This document shows positions 14,816-24,204 of a stretch of 40,727 nucleotides of DNA, one piece after another. A program made the translations under genes and the position numbers. The DNA is from an uncultured Sutterella sp. GTDB lineage: Bacteria; Pseudomonadota; Gammaproteobacteria; Burkholderiales; Burkholderiaceae_F. The stretch lies in assembly GCA_944392755.1 (NCBI GenBank), contig CALXXT010000004.1, positions 1 through 40,727 on the forward strand, given 5' to 3'. Positions within the stretch are counted from its first letter, which is position 1. The number at the start of each line of letters is the position of its first letter. Under the pieces are notes generated by a model. It did not search any database. It was given only the letters and a program-made list of their open reading frames with translations, and had not been told where the DNA came from.

Positions 14816-15598
14816 ATGCACATTTTGATTTCCAACGACGACGGCTATCGGGCGCCGGGCATCCGTGCGCTTGCCGACGTGATGCGCCGATTCGGCCGAG
14901 TGACGATCGTGGCGCCGGACCACAATCATTCGGGAGCTTCGAATTCACTCTCCCTCAATCGACCGCTTACGGTCGAGCACATGCCCGGGGAGAGTCTCTA
15001 CGTTGTTTCCGGCACGCCTTCAGACTGCGTTCACGTCGCGCTCACCGGGTTGATCGAGGAAAAGCCTGATCTTGTGCTTTCCGGCATCAACTGCGGAGCC
15101 AACATGGGCGACGACACGATGTATTCGGGTACGGTGGCTGCGGCCATTGAGGGCTATCTCTTCGGCGTGCCGTCCATTGCCTTCTCGCAGATCGACAAGG
15201 GGTGGGCGGAGCTCGAGAGCGCCGCTCGGGTCGCCGAGATCGTCGTGGAGCGCTTTCTTGAGCGTCGCGACACGGAGGAGCCGGTGCTTCTCAACGTCAA
15301 CATGCCCAACATGCCGTTGGAACGGCTTCGCGGCATTGTCGGCACGCGGCTTGGTCGGCGTACGAGCGCCGAGCCCGTCATCCGTGAGATGAGCCCGCGC
15401 GGCTTCCCGATCTACTGGCTCGGCGCGGCGGGCAAGCCCGCGGATGCCGCCGAAGGGACGGACTTCTGGGCGACGTCGCACGGCTTCGTTTCCGTCACGC
15501 CGCTGCAGATCGACATGACGAACCATGAAGCGGTGGGTTCGGCGCATCGATGGGTGTCGGGCGGCCTCGTCGGGGCGGCGCGGCAGATGCAGGAGTAA
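14816..15598 (+). CDS. surE: 5'/3'-nucleotidase SurE
   Basis: Metal-dependent phosphatase acting on nucleoside 5'/3'-monophosphates and short polyphosphate; linked to stationary-phase survival. 260 residues. The N-terminal metal-site motif is MHILISNDDGYRAPGI (ISNDDG). APDHNHSGASNSLS, VSGTPSDCVHVAL and SGINCGANMGDDTMYSGTVAAA follow, all canonical. The ATG 14816 is chosen because ILISNDDG must lie at the very N-terminus; an in-frame ATG 81 bases upstream would add an unrelated tail. nlpD begins five bases after the stop. The surE-(pcm)-nlpD linkage is typical; pcm is absent here. Confidence 0.96.
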   Translation: MHILISNDDGYRAPGIRALADVMRRFGRVTIVAPDHNHSGASNSLSLNRPLTVEHMPGESLYVVSGTPSDCVHVALTGLIEEKPDLVLSGINCGANMGDDTMYSGTVAAAIEGYLFGVPSIAFSQIDKGWAELESAARVAEIVVERFLERRDTEEPVLLNVNMPNMPLERLRGIVGTRLGRRTSAEPVIREMSPRGFPIYWLGAAGKPADAAEGTDFWATSHGFVSVTPLQIDMTNHEAVGSAHRWVSGGLVGAARQMQE

Positions 15599-15603
15599 TA
15601 GGA

Positions 15604-16518
15604 ATGGTCATGAACTTCAATGCGCGCTCGGCCGCCGGGGCGGCCGCCTTGGGATGCCTCCTCGCGCTCGCTGGGTGTTCCTCGTTGCCGAGCGGTTCGG
15701 TTCCCGTGGAGGACCGCTCGATCTATTCGGATGGGGCGCGTTCGGAATCCGCTCGTCCTGCGACGCTCGGAAGCGTGCGCGATTCGGGGCGCACGCACCA
15801 AGTGGCCTACGGCGACACGCTCTACAACATTTCCGCCCGCTACGGGCTCGATACGCGCGAGCTTGCGCAGCTGAACGGCATTTCGGATCCGACGCAGCTG
15901 AGGCTCGGACAGGTGCTGCACCTGCCCGAAAGCGTGACCGAACCGAAGCCGATGACGATCGCCTCCGGCGTGAGAATCAGCCGCCTTGAAGCCGCGGAGC
16001 CTGCGGCGAAGACGACGCCCGCCCCGGCGGCAGATGCCGAGCAGGGGAGCGCGCCCGCGGAAAAGACGTCGCTCACGAATACGCCGAGCGAACCCTCGAA
16101 GGAGGCTTCGGCTTCGGTTCAGACGACGAAGCCGATTCAGCCGGCGGTGCCCGGCACGAAGCTCATTTGGCCCGCCCGCGGTCCGATCCTCTCGGATTTC
16201 GCCAAGAACGGCAAGGGTTTGGACATCGGCGGCAAGGTCGGCAGCATCGTTGTTGCCGCGGGCGCCGGTCAGGTGCTTTTCGTCGGAGACGGCGTGAAGG
16301 GCTACGGCAATCTGGTCATCATCAAGCATTCGCCGACGATCGTGACGGCATACGGCCACAATTCAAAAATCGTGGTCAAGGTCGGCCAGTCCGTGAAGGC
16401 GGGACAGAAGATCGCCGAGCTCGGCCAGTCCGACGCGAGCGAGCCGATGCTTCGCTTTGAGGTGCGCGACAAGGGCAAGCCCGTTGATCCGATGCGCTTC
16501 ATGGCGCCCCGCCGCTGA
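15604..16518 (+). CDS. nlpD: NlpD-type murein hydrolase activator lipoprotein
   Basis: Outer-membrane lipoprotein that activates the cell-division amidase AmiC for daughter-cell separation. 304 residues. The signal peptide ends in a lipobox LALAGC (Cys 25). A LysM peptidoglycan-binding domain (about 60-105: THQVAYGDTLYNISARYGLDTRELAQLNG) is followed by a low-complexity Ala/Pro/Glu linker (about 125-180). The C-terminal M23 (LytM) domain has GLDIGG and TAYGHNSKI. The metal-binding His before GLDIG is replaced (KNGKGLDIGG), so it looks catalytically dead, as in NlpD/EnvC activators. Start 15604 has AGGAG upstream and overlaps operon spacing with surE. No RpoS gene follows, unlike the enteric order. 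Confidence 0.92.
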   Translation: MVMNFNARSAAGAAALGCLLALAGCSSLPSGSVPVEDRSIYSDGARSESARPATLGSVRDSGRTHQVAYGDTLYNISARYGLDTRELAQLNGISDPTQLRLGQVLHLPESVTEPKPMTIASGVRISRLEAAEPAAKTTPAPAADAEQGSAPAEKTSLTNTPSEPSKEASASVQTTKPIQPAVPGTKLIWPARGPILSDFAKNGKGLDIGGKVGSIVVAAGAGQVLFVGDGVKGYGNLVIIKHSPTIVTAYGHNSKIVVKVGQSVKAGQKIAELGQSDASEPMLRFEVRDKGKPVDPMRFMAPRR

Positions 16519-16550
16519 GAACCGGCACTCGACTTTCATTCATTTCACCG

Positions 16551-16594
16551 GAAGAGCCGGCACGCGGCGGGGACCGCACCGGCTCTTCGATTTT
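16551..16594 (+). terminator. Terminator-like hairpin between nlpD and rlmD
   Basis: GAAGAGCCGG (16551-16560) pairs perfectly with CCGGCTCTTC (16579-16588), with an inner GCGG/CCGC. A short T4 tract follows. Probably a partial terminator, since only 25 bases remain before the rlmD start. Confidence 0.55.
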
Positions 16595-16618
16595 GACTCG
16601 ACGAAGGAGTTGGAGCCC

Positions 16619-18028
16619 ATGGCTCGTCGAACGAAGGAACGCATTCCCGAATTTTTCACCGCTGATGTGGATCGGCTCGATCAGGAAGGCCGCGGCGTCG
16701 CCCGCGTAGACGGCAAGGTCGTCTTCATTCAGGGCGCGCTGCCGGGCGAACGGGTGCGCTACGAGCGCCTGCGCTCGAAGCCGAGCTACGACATGGGGCG
16801 CACGGTCGAAATTCTGAGGGCGAGCTCTCTGCGCTCCGAGCCTCGGTGCCCCCATTTCGGCCTTGGCCCTGGGGCATGCGGCGGGTGCGCGATGCAGCAC
16901 CTTGAGCCCCATGCGCAGGTCGCCTTCAAGGAGAAAGTTCTTCTCGACACGCTATGGCACATCGGCAAGGTTCGCCCCGAGACGATCCTGACGCCCATTT
17001 ACGGCCCAACCTGGCACTACCGGCACCGCGCGCGCCTTACCGTGCGGGACGTGGCGAAGAAGGGCGGGATTCTGGTGGGGTTCCACGAGAAGAATTCGTC
17101 CTATGTCGCCGACATGCAGACATGTCCGATTCTGACGAAAAACGTCTCGAACCTCCTTTTGCCTCTGCGAGGACTCATTTCCGGCCTTTCCATCCGTCAG
17201 CGCCTGCCGCAGGTCGAAGTGGCTGTGGGCGGCGATGGCCGCACGGCGATGGTTTTTCGCGTACTCGAGCCCCCGAGCGGCGAGGATTTGGAGCGCATGC
17301 TCGCCTTCGGCCGTGAGCATGCGGTCGACATTTGGCTGCAGCCGAAGGGACCCGAAAGCGCGCACCCGGTGCTTCCGGAAAACGAGGGGGTCCTCGGGCT
17401 GACGCTGCCGGAATTCGGCGTGCGGATCGGCTTTAAGCCGACCGATTTCACGCAGGTCAATCATGCGCTCAATGAAGTCATGGTTGGCCGTGCGGTTCGC
17501 CTCTTGAATCTTGATGAAAATAGCCGCGTGGCCGACTTTTTCTGCGGATTGGGCAACTTCACGCTTCCCATCGCCCGCCGAGCGGCCGAAGTGATCGGCA
17601 TTGAAGGCTCCGAGGGGTTGGTTGCTCGGGCGCGTCAGGGCGCCGAAGAGAACGGCTTGTCGCAGAAGACGCGTTTTCGAGCCCGCAACCTCTTCACGTG
17701 GTCGATGGAGGATTGGACGGCGCTTTGGAATGAAATGGGCGGAATCGATCGCATTCTCATCGACCCTCCGCGCGAAGGTGCGCTCGCGCTCTCGCGCGTG
17801 CTTGCCGAAGCTGAGCGCGTTCCCGCCCGCATCGTTTACGTTTCCTGCAATCCGGCGACGCTCGCCCGCGACTGCGCGGTTCTGCACCATGAAGGCGGAT
17901 GGCGCATCCGCGCGGCCGGCATCATGAACATGTTCCCGCACACCGGTCACGTCGAGTCGATGGCCGTACTTGAACCCGGTCCGAAGCCTGAAAAGGGCCT
18001 CGCGGAGGAAGCGCCCGAAGAGGGTTGA
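16619..18028 (+). CDS. rlmD: 23S rRNA (uracil-1939-C5)-methyltransferase RlmD
   Basis: SAM-dependent enzyme that makes m5U1939 in 23S rRNA. 469 residues. The N-terminal TRAM domain (about 8-65) is followed by the [4Fe-4S] cysteines CPHFGLGPGACGGC and a later CPIL. The Rossmann methyltransferase domain has DFFCGLGNFTLPIARRA, IDPPREGA and the catalytic Cys in YVSCNPATLARD. Start ATG 16619 (MARRTKERIPEFF) has AAGGAG upstream; the reading frame extends further upstream without a credible start. The C-terminal GPKPEKGLAEEAPEEG tail is a short acidic extension. Confidence 0.95.
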   Translation: MARRTKERIPEFFTADVDRLDQEGRGVARVDGKVVFIQGALPGERVRYERLRSKPSYDMGRTVEILRASSLRSEPRCPHFGLGPGACGGCAMQHLEPHAQVAFKEKVLLDTLWHIGKVRPETILTPIYGPTWHYRHRARLTVRDVAKKGGILVGFHEKNSSYVADMQTCPILTKNVSNLLLPLRGLISGLSIRQRLPQVEVAVGGDGRTAMVFRVLEPPSGEDLERMLAFGREHAVDIWLQPKGPESAHPVLPENEGVLGLTLPEFGVRIGFKPTDFTQVNHALNEVMVGRAVRLLNLDENSRVADFFCGLGNFTLPIARRAAEVIGIEGSEGLVARARQGAEENGLSQKTRFRARNLFTWSMEDWTALWNEMGGIDRILIDPPREGALALSRVLAEAERVPARIVYVSCNPATLARDCAVLHHEGGWRIRAAGIMNMFPHTGHVESMAVLEPGPKPEKGLAEEAPEEG

Positions 18029-18082
18029 GAAAAGCGGACGGCATGCGAAATGCGTCTTCGTCGGAGATGCTCCCGGAGGCGC

Positions 18083-18099
18083 TTTTGATAAAATCAAAA
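18083..18099 (+). promoter_or_regulatory. Inverted repeat over an extended -10 upstream of ndk
   Basis: TTTTGAT-AAA-ATCAAAA is a perfect 7-bp inverted repeat. It overlaps TGATAAAAT, which reads as an extended -10 (TGn-TAAAAT). It looks like an FNR box but its half-sites are three bases apart instead of four, so it is not called FNR. No -35 is apparent. Confidence 0.4.
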
Positions 18100-18181
18100 A
18101 TTCAGCGGAGAGCGCACTTTCCTTTCAAAAGAGCGCTTTTCGTCCCGAACATCCATTCTTTTCCCAAAGGAAGAAATTCAA

Positions 18182-18607
18182 ATGGCTATTCAGCGTACCC
18201 TTTCCATCATCAAGCCCGATGCCGTCGCCAAGAACGTGATCGGCCAGATCTACACGCGTTTTGAGTCGAACGGCCTCAAGATCGTCGCCGCTCAGATGCG
18301 TCACCTCTCGAAGGAGGAAGCCGAAGGCTTCTACGCCGTGCATCGTGAACGTCCCTTCTTCGCCGATCTCGTCAAGTTCATGACGTCGGGTCCGGTGATG
18401 ATTCAGGTTCTTGAAGGCGAAAACGCCATCCTGAAGAACCGTGAGCTCATGGGCGCCACGGACCCGAAGAAGGCCGCTCCGGGCACGATCCGCGCCGACT
18501 TCGCGCAGAGCATCGATGCCAACGCCGTGCACGGTTCCGACGCTCCGGAAACGGCTGCCGTTGAAATCGCCTACTTCTTCCCGACGCTCGCCATTCACAG
18601 CCGCTGA
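18182..18607 (+). CDS. ndk: Nucleoside diphosphate kinase
   Basis: Cytosolic enzyme exchanging gamma-phosphate between nucleoside tri- and diphosphates through a phospho-histidine. 141 residues, the usual bacterial length. It has the family N-terminus [21 protein letters not shown], the nucleotide-binding [17 protein letters not shown] and the active-site His in [18 protein letters not shown] lies 8 bases before the ATG. First gene of the long co-directional block leading to purA; a probable promoter lies about 85 bases upstream. Confidence 0.98.
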   Translation: MAIQRTLSIIKPDAVAKNVIGQIYTRFESNGLKIVAAQMRHLSKEEAEGFYAVHRERPFFADLVKFMTSGPVMIQVLEGENAILKNRELMGATDPKKAAPGTIRADFAQSIDANAVHGSDAPETAAVEIAYFFPTLAIHSR

Positions 18608-18626
18608 TCGGCGTCATTAGGGATTC

Positions 18627-19826
18627 ATGCCGATGACCGACATCGAGAAGACCGCTGAGGCGGGTGCCGCTTCAGAGAGGGATGAACGCGTCAATCTCCT
18701 CGATTTTGACGGCGAGGGGTTGGCCGCTTGGTGTGCGGAAAAGGGTGAAAAGCCCTTCCGCGCCCGGCAGCTGACGCGTTGGATCCACCGTCATCTCGCC
18801 GCAGACTTCGACGAAATGACGGATTTGGCGAAGAGCTTCCGCGCGAAACTGAAGGCGCTCGCTGTGATCGAGCCCCCTCAGCCGATTGCCGAGAAGAAGT
18901 CCGCCGACGGCACGCGCAAATGGCTTTTCGATGTCGGCGGCGGCAATGCCGTCGAAGCCGTCTTCATTCCCGAGGACGACCGTGGAACGCTCTGCATTTC
19001 CTCGCAGGCCGGGTGCGCCATGGGGTGCCTCTTCTGCTCGACCGGCAAACAGGGCTTCAACCGAAATTTGCGCACTTCGGAGATCGTGGGCCAGCTTTGG
19101 CAGGCCGAGCGCGAACTGCGCCGCGACTTCGGGGTGACCGATCCGAATGACCGCATCATCAGCAACGTCGTGCTGATGGGCATGGGCGAACCGCTTCAGA
19201 ACCTCGACAACGTTCTTCGCGCGCTCAAGATTTTTCTCGACGACAACGGCTACGGCCTCTCGCGCCGCCGCGTTACGGTGTCCACGTCGGGTCTCGTGCG
19301 ACAGATCGACAAGCTTGCGGAAGCGGCGCCCGTGGCGCTCGCCGTCAGCCTTCACGCGGCGGACAACGCTCTGCGAGACAAGCTGATGCCTGTCAACCGC
19401 AAGCATCCGATCGAAGATCTGATGGCCGCCTGCCGACGCTATCTGAAGGTGGCGCCTCGGGATTTCATCACGTTCGAATACGTGATGCTCGGCGGCGTCA
19501 ACGACAGCATTGAGGACGCCGACCGTTTGGTTGAGCTTGTTCGGCGCGAGCGCGTGCCGTGCAAATTCAACCTCATTCCGTTCAATCCATTCCCGCAGTC
19601 CGATCTGCGCAAGCCCGACCGCGAGCGCGTGCTCGCCTTCTGCCGTCGGCTTAATGCGGCAGGCATCGTGACGACGGTGCGCAAGACTCGCGGGGACGAC
19701 ATCGACGCGGCGTGCGGCCAGCTCGCAGGAGAAGTCCGCGACAAGACCCGCCGCGCCGAACGCCTTGCCAAGCAGAAGGCCGAGGCGATCATGATTCTTC
19801 AGCCTGAACGTCGAAAGAAAGGCTGA
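18627..19826 (+). CDS. rlmN: Dual-specificity RNA methyltransferase RlmN (23S A2503 and tRNA A37)
   Basis: Radical-SAM enzyme adding a methyl group to C2 of A2503 in 23S rRNA and A37 of some tRNAs. 399 residues. N-terminal accessory domain ([16 protein letters not shown]), radical-SAM cluster motif [11 protein letters not shown]-binding [22 protein letters not shown] and VSLHAADN. The catalytic methyl-carrying Cys lies in the C-terminal [17 protein letters not shown] segment. Start 18627 has AGGG upstream; ATG 18633 is equally possible. 19 bases after ndk. Confidence 0.97.
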   Translation: MPMTDIEKTAEAGAASERDERVNLLDFDGEGLAAWCAEKGEKPFRARQLTRWIHRHLAADFDEMTDLAKSFRAKLKALAVIEPPQPIAEKKSADGTRKWLFDVGGGNAVEAVFIPEDDRGTLCISSQAGCAMGCLFCSTGKQGFNRNLRTSEIVGQLWQAERELRRDFGVTDPNDRIISNVVLMGMGEPLQNLDNVLRALKIFLDDNGYGLSRRRVTVSTSGLVRQIDKLAEAAPVALAVSLHAADNALRDKLMPVNRKHPIEDLMAACRRYLKVAPRDFITFEYVMLGGVNDSIEDADRLVELVRRERVPCKFNLIPFNPFPQSDLRKPDRERVLAFCRRLNAAGIVTTVRKTRGDDIDAACGQLAGEVRDKTRRAERLAKQKAEAIMILQPERRKKG

Positions 19827-19859
19827 AGTCCGTTTGAGCTCTAGAGACCGGAGACTGCC

Positions 19860-20801
19860 ATGCCTCAAGAGAACCTTGACAACGAGAGCCCGCGCGGAAA
19901 TCCGCAGGGCTTCGGCCTGAAGTTGCGCCAAGCGCGCGAAGCTCAGGGGATTTCGCTCGGAGACATGGCCGTCAAAAGCCGCCTCGCCGTCAATCAGCTC
20001 CGTGCCCTGGAAGCCGAGGACATGAGCGTGCTGCCCGAGCCCGTCTATGTGCGCGCCTTCATCCGAGGCGTCGCGCAGGAATTGGGCCTTGACGCCGAGC
20101 CGCTCGTTGCAGATTATGTCTCGCGCTTCGGCGCGGGATCGCGGGCTCCGGTCGGGCAAATTCCCGAAAGCAGTCCGGACGAAGAGCTGGTCATCGGGGG
20201 CAGTCCTCGACACCACGGCTTGAAGCTCGCCGCCGCCTTCGTCCTCGTTGCCGTGGTGGCGGCCGGGATTTGGGCAATCTATACGGATCAGCTGAGCGCA
20301 TTGCGCGGCGGGAAGGATGCCGCGCAGGTCGAGACGACGGCGACGGGCGCGCCTGAGCCTGCGGCGGCGCCCGCTGAGAAGCCGGCGGCGAAGCCTTCGG
20401 AGATTCCTGAAGCCGCAAAGCCGGCCGAAGCGCTTGAAAAGCCGGTCGATCCCACCCCTGCGCAGACCGAAGCGGCTCCTGAGAAGCCTGTCGAAGCGCA
20501 GGCTCAGAAACCCGCACCGGCGGCAGCCTCCGAAACTCCGTCGCCCGCATCCGCAGCGGCGGACTCGCACCGCGTGGCGGTCTCGGTGAAGGCGCCCTGC
20601 TGGGTGCAGATCCGCTCTCCGAACGGGAAGCTCATCGTTGCCCGAGAAATCCGTCCGAACGAGGGATTTGAAGCGGATGTGCCGCGGGGAAGCCGCTTTA
20701 CGCTCGGCAACGCCGGAGCGATCACGCTTCGCATCGACGGTCAGGTCTACAGCCTCGAAGGAACGGTGAAAAACGGCGTCGCCCGCTTCACGATGGAGTA
20801 G
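19860..20801 (+). CDS. rodZ: RodZ-like cytoskeletal membrane protein (HTH, TM, DUF4115)
   Basis: Bitopic inner-membrane protein that links MreB to the elongation machinery and keeps rod shape. 313 residues: cytoplasmic Xre-type helix-turn-helix domain (about 17-80, LRQAREAQGISLGDMAVKSR), one transmembrane helix (about 121-141), a periplasmic Ala/Pro/Glu/Lys-rich linker (about 155-230), and a C-terminal DUF4115 beta domain (VSVKAPCWVQIRSPNG to the end). The linker is long and repetitive, with EKPAAKP-like units. CGGAG lies six bases upstream of ATG. In Burkholderia a pilW/pilF gene usually lies between rlmN and rodZ; here it is missing. Confidence 0.88.
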   Translation: MPQENLDNESPRGNPQGFGLKLRQAREAQGISLGDMAVKSRLAVNQLRALEAEDMSVLPEPVYVRAFIRGVAQELGLDAEPLVADYVSRFGAGSRAPVGQIPESSPDEELVIGGSPRHHGLKLAAAFVLVAVVAAGIWAIYTDQLSALRGGKDAAQVETTATGAPEPAAAPAEKPAAKPSEIPEAAKPAEALEKPVDPTPAQTEAAPEKPVEAQAQKPAPAAASETPSPASAAADSHRVAVSVKAPCWVQIRSPNGKLIVAREIRPNEGFEADVPRGSRFTLGNAGAITLRIDGQVYSLEGTVKNGVARFTME

Positions 20802-20840
20802 CCGTGCGGATGACTGCCGCCTGACCGCGCCAAGACCGAT

Positions 20841-20873
20841 GGGGAAGGGCTGCACGCCCTTCCCCGCATTTTT
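20841..20873 (+). terminator. Terminator-like hairpin between rodZ and ispG
   Basis: Perfect 10-bp stem GGGGAAGGGC (20841-20850) / GCCCTTCCCC (20856-20865) around TGCAC, followed by GCA then five T residues. It lies 12 bases before the ispG start, so it may be leaky or act as an attenuating element. Confidence 0.6.
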
Positions 20874-20884
20874 GAGATGAGCCC

Positions 20885-22141
20885 ATGTCGCAACCAGAAC
20901 CTCTTATTCGCCGAGATTTCGTGATCCGCCGCACGACGACGGCCGTGGCCGTCCGCTGGGCCGGGCGCGAAGTCCTCATCGGGGGCGGCGCTCCGATCGT
21001 CGTGCAGTCGATGACAAACACGGCGACCGCGGACGTCGATGCCACCGTGCGTCAGATTCTCGAGCTTGAGGAAGCCGGCAGCGAAATCGTGCGCCTCACG
21101 GTGAATACGCCGGAGGCCGCCCGTGCTGTGCCCAAGATCCGCGAGGCGCTTGATCGAGCGGGTTCGCTCGTGCCGCTCGTCGGCGACTTTCATTACAACG
21201 GTCACAAGCTTCTGCGCGACGAACCGGCCTGCGCGCAGGCGCTTTCAAAGTACCGGATCAATCCCGGCAATGTCGGCAAAGGGACGAAGGCCGAAGAAAA
21301 CTTCGCCGCGATGATCGAGATCGCCAAGCGCACGGGCGCCGCGGTGCGCATCGGCGTGAACGGCGGATCTCTCGACCAGGCGCTGCTCGCTCGCCTTATG
21401 GATGAGAATCGGGCGGCGGGACTGCCGCACACGCCCCGCGAGGTGTTTCTTGAAGCGCTTGTCGAAAGCACGCTTGAAAGCGCACGCACGGCCGAATCGC
21501 TTGGCCTCGGTGCGGATCGTCTCGTCCTCTCCGCGAAGGTTTCCGACGTGCAGGAGCTCGTGAAGACCTACCGTGAGCTCTCGCGCCGGACTCGGCATGC
21601 GCTCCACTTGGGGCTGACCGAGGCCGGAATCGGCTCAAAGGGGATCGTGGCGAGCACGGCGGCTCTCGCCGTGCTTCTGGAGGAGGGCATCGGGGATACG
21701 ATCCGCGTGTCGCTCACGCCGAATCCCGGCGCTGCCCGCACCGAAGAGGTGATCGTTGCCCAGGAGATCCTTCAAACGATGGGGCTGCGTGCTTTTGCGC
21801 CCACCGTGACCAGCTGCCCGGGATGCGGACGCACGAGTTCGGATCTCTTTCAAAAGCTTGCGGCTGAAACTCAGGAATTTCTCCGCCGCCGCGCAGGCGT
21901 CTGGCGCCGCGAGTGTCCCGGAGCCGAATCGATGACGGTTGCCGTCATGGGATGCGTGGTGAACGGGCCGGGTGAAAGCCGGCAGGCCGACATCGGCATC
22001 AGCCTGCCCGGATCGGGCGAGAGCCCCGTTGCGCCCGTCTACGTCCGCGGTGAAAAGGTGGGCGTGCTGAAGGGCAGCGACATTGCGCCGCGCTTTCAGG
22101 ATATGATTGAAAAATTCGTTCGCGAGACCTACGGGCGGTAA
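20885..22141 (+). CDS. ispG: 4-hydroxy-3-methylbut-2-en-1-yl diphosphate synthase (flavodoxin)
   Basis: GcpE, the sixth enzyme of the MEP isoprenoid pathway. It uses a [4Fe-4S] cluster to convert MEcPP to HMBPP. 418 residues, typical for betaproteobacteria. Key segments: [53 protein letters not shown], the first cluster cysteines in [16 protein letters not shown], and the third in [22 protein letters not shown]. The distinctive proline-glycine motif NGPGE is intact. The ribosome binding site is weak (GATGAG). Lies immediately after a strong hairpin. Confidence 0.97.
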   Translation: MSQPEPLIRRDFVIRRTTTAVAVRWAGREVLIGGGAPIVVQSMTNTATADVDATVRQILELEEAGSEIVRLTVNTPEAARAVPKIREALDRAGSLVPLVGDFHYNGHKLLRDEPACAQALSKYRINPGNVGKGTKAEENFAAMIEIAKRTGAAVRIGVNGGSLDQALLARLMDENRAAGLPHTPREVFLEALVESTLESARTAESLGLGADRLVLSAKVSDVQELVKTYRELSRRTRHALHLGLTEAGIGSKGIVASTAALAVLLEEGIGDTIRVSLTPNPGAARTEEVIVAQEILQTMGLRAFAPTVTSCPGCGRTSSDLFQKLAAETQEFLRRRAGVWRRECPGAESMTVAVMGCVVNGPGESRQADIGISLPGSGESPVAPVYVRGEKVGVLKGSDIAPRFQDMIEKFVRETYGR

Positions 22142-22203
22142 GTCCCGGGTCCGGCAATACCATGCGCGGCGTCCCGAGCGGCCGCGCCCATTTCATCGAA
22201 ATC

Positions 22204-23502
22204 ATGGCTAAAGAAAAATTTACCGGCGTCAAGGGCATGAACGACATGCTTCCTCAGGACGCTCCGGTTTGGCAGTATGTTCAGTCGACGGCCGTCAACG
22301 TGCTTGAGCGCTACGGCTATCAGGAGATCCGCACGCCGATTCTTGAGAACACGCGCGTCTTTACGCGCGGCGTGGGCGAAGTGACCGACATCGTCGAAAA
22401 GGAAATGTATTCCTTCACCGATTCGATGAACGGTGACCAGCTCACGCTTCGTCCGGAATGCACGTCTGCGGTAGTCCGCGCGGTGAACGAGCACAATCTT
22501 CTGTACGGCACCACGCAGCGCCTTTGGTACTTCGGACCGATGTTCCGCCATGAGCGTCCGCAGCGCGGCCGCTATCGTCAGTTCCATCAGTTGGGCGCCG
22601 AAGCGCTCGGGATGGCGGGTCCAGACATCGACGCCGAAATGATCATGATGCTCGCGCGCCTCTGGCGTGAACTGAAGATCGGTTCGGTCCGTCTTGAGCT
22701 CAACACCCTCGGCGCGCAGGATGAGCGCCAGCGTCACCGCGAGGCGCTGATCGCCTATTTCGAATCGAATCAGGATGTGCTCGACGACGACGCGAAGCGC
22801 CGTCTCTACACGAATCCGCTGCGCATTCTTGACACGAAGAATCCCGACATGCAGGATCTCGTCAACCGCGCGCCGCGCCTTCTCGACTACCTTGGAGAGG
22901 AGAGCCGCGCGTTCCTCTCGCGTCTTGAAAAGCTCGTCAGCGCTTCGGGGATCGAGTACGTCGTGAATCCGCGTCTGGTGCGCGGGCTCGATTACTACAA
23001 TCACACGGTGTTCGAATGGATCACCGACAAGCTGGGCGCTCAGGGCACGATCTGCGGCGGCGGCCGCTATGACCCGCTTGTCGAGATGCTGGGCGGCAAG
23101 CCCGCTCCCGGCGTTGGCTTCGCCATGGGGGTTGAGCGCATCATCGAACTTCTGCGCGAAGTGGGCAATGTGCCGCAGGGCACGATGACCGACGTCTACG
23201 TTGTGCATCACGGGGAAGACACGCAGGTCACCGCGATGCTCCTCGCGGAACGCATGCGCGACCTCGGCGTTCGGGTTGTGGTTCACCCGGGCAGTGCAAG
23301 CATCAAGAGCCAGATGAAGAAGGCGGACGCCTCTGGCGCCGAATTCGTGGTCTTCGCCGCTGAGGATGAAGTCGCCGAAGGCGTCGTCGCCATCAAGGCT
23401 CTGCGCGAGCATGAAGGCGCGGCATACCGTGAGCAGGCTCGCGAATCCATTGCTGAAGCCCCCGAAAAGATCGCCGCGGCCCTCAAGGCGCTGCGCGGCT
23501 GA
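22204..23502 (+). CDS. hisS: Histidyl-tRNA synthetase
   Basis: Class II synthetase charging tRNA-His; 432 residues. Motif 1 region [39 protein letters not shown], motif 2 [21 protein letters not shown], the His-binding segment [13 protein letters not shown], motif 3 [15 protein letters not shown], and the C-terminal anticodon-binding domain ([19 protein letters not shown] on). ATG 22204 ([14 protein letters not shown]) gives the family N-terminus; the in-frame ATG at 22162 would add 14 residues without a better ribosome site. No strong Shine-Dalgarno is seen. No HisZ paralogue is present later in the block. Confidence 0.97.
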   Translation: MAKEKFTGVKGMNDMLPQDAPVWQYVQSTAVNVLERYGYQEIRTPILENTRVFTRGVGEVTDIVEKEMYSFTDSMNGDQLTLRPECTSAVVRAVNEHNLLYGTTQRLWYFGPMFRHERPQRGRYRQFHQLGAEALGMAGPDIDAEMIMMLARLWRELKIGSVRLELNTLGAQDERQRHREALIAYFESNQDVLDDDAKRRLYTNPLRILDTKNPDMQDLVNRAPRLLDYLGEESRAFLSRLEKLVSASGIEYVVNPRLVRGLDYYNHTVFEWITDKLGAQGTICGGGRYDPLVEMLGGKPAPGVGFAMGVERIIELLREVGNVPQGTMTDVYVVHHGEDTQVTAMLLAERMRDLGVRVVVHPGSASIKSQMKKADASGAEFVVFAAEDEVAEGVVAIKALREHEGAAYREQARESIAEAPEKIAAALKALRG

Positions 23503-23535
23503 ACGTCCGACGAAAGAACGTAAGGAATACAAGTC

Positions 23536-24174
23536 ATGGCATACGACTTGCAAGAGCAGGAGAGCATCGACCAGTTGAAGGCATGGTGGGAAAAGTGGGG
23601 AACGCCCATTACCGCCGTGGTCTGCGCGGGTTGTCTCGCTTTTGCCGGCTGGAACGGCTGGCAGTGGTGGAAGCGCAATGAAGCGGCGAAGGCCGCGGGC
23701 GCCTACATGGCGCTTCAGCAGGCGGCGCTGGCGAACGACGTGAAGAACATCGCCTCGCTTTCGAACGGTCTGCTTGAATCCTACGGCTCCACCGTCTACG
23801 CGCCGCTCGGCGCGCTGGTTGCGTCGAAGGCTGCGCTTGCCGCCGGCAATCTTGACGAAGCTGCCGCGAAGCTGAAGTGGATCGTCGATCAAAGCGGCCG
23901 TCCGGAGTTCGACACGATTGCCCGCGTGCGTCTCGCCGGAATTTATTTCGACGCCGGCAAGCTTGACGATGCGATCGCGGTGCTCGACGGCGCGAAGCCC
24001 ACGGAGCGTCAGAATTCGCTGGTGCTCGACCGCCGCGGCGACGTGCTCGCAGCCAAAGGCGACGTCAAGGGCGCCCGAGAATGCTGGATGAAGGTGCTTG
24101 AGGCGCCTTACCGCGGCGACCCGATTTTGAAAGTCGTCGAATACAAGCTGAATGCACTTCCGGCCGTTCAGTAA
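23536..24174 (+). CDS. yfgM: YfgM-like inner-membrane TPR protein
   Basis: Ancillary SecYEG-associated periplasmic chaperone family. 212 residues with a short cytoplasmic N-terminus containing the signature YDLQEQESIDQLKAWWEKWG, one transmembrane helix (about 24-43, TPITAVVCAGCLAFAGWNGW), then TPR-like helical repeats to the C-terminus (VASKAALAAGNLDEAAAKL, VRLAGIYFDAGKLDDAIAVL, RRGDVLAAKGDVKGARECW). Sits between hisS and bamB as in E. coli and Burkholderia. ATG 23536 has GTAAGGA upstream. Confidence 0.9.
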   Translation: MAYDLQEQESIDQLKAWWEKWGTPITAVVCAGCLAFAGWNGWQWWKRNEAAKAAGAYMALQQAALANDVKNIASLSNGLLESYGSTVYAPLGALVASKAALAAGNLDEAAAKLKWIVDQSGRPEFDTIARVRLAGIYFDAGKLDDAIAVLDGAKPTERQNSLVLDRRGDVLAAKGDVKGARECWMKVLEAPYRGDPILKVVEYKLNALPAVQ

Positions 24175-24204
24175 GGAACCCGGACAACCTCAAGGATGAC
24201 CGTC

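Noticed and set aside
18083-18099. Calling the palindrome before ndk an FNR site
   Set aside because: The spacer is three bases rather than the required four, and ndk is not a typical FNR target.
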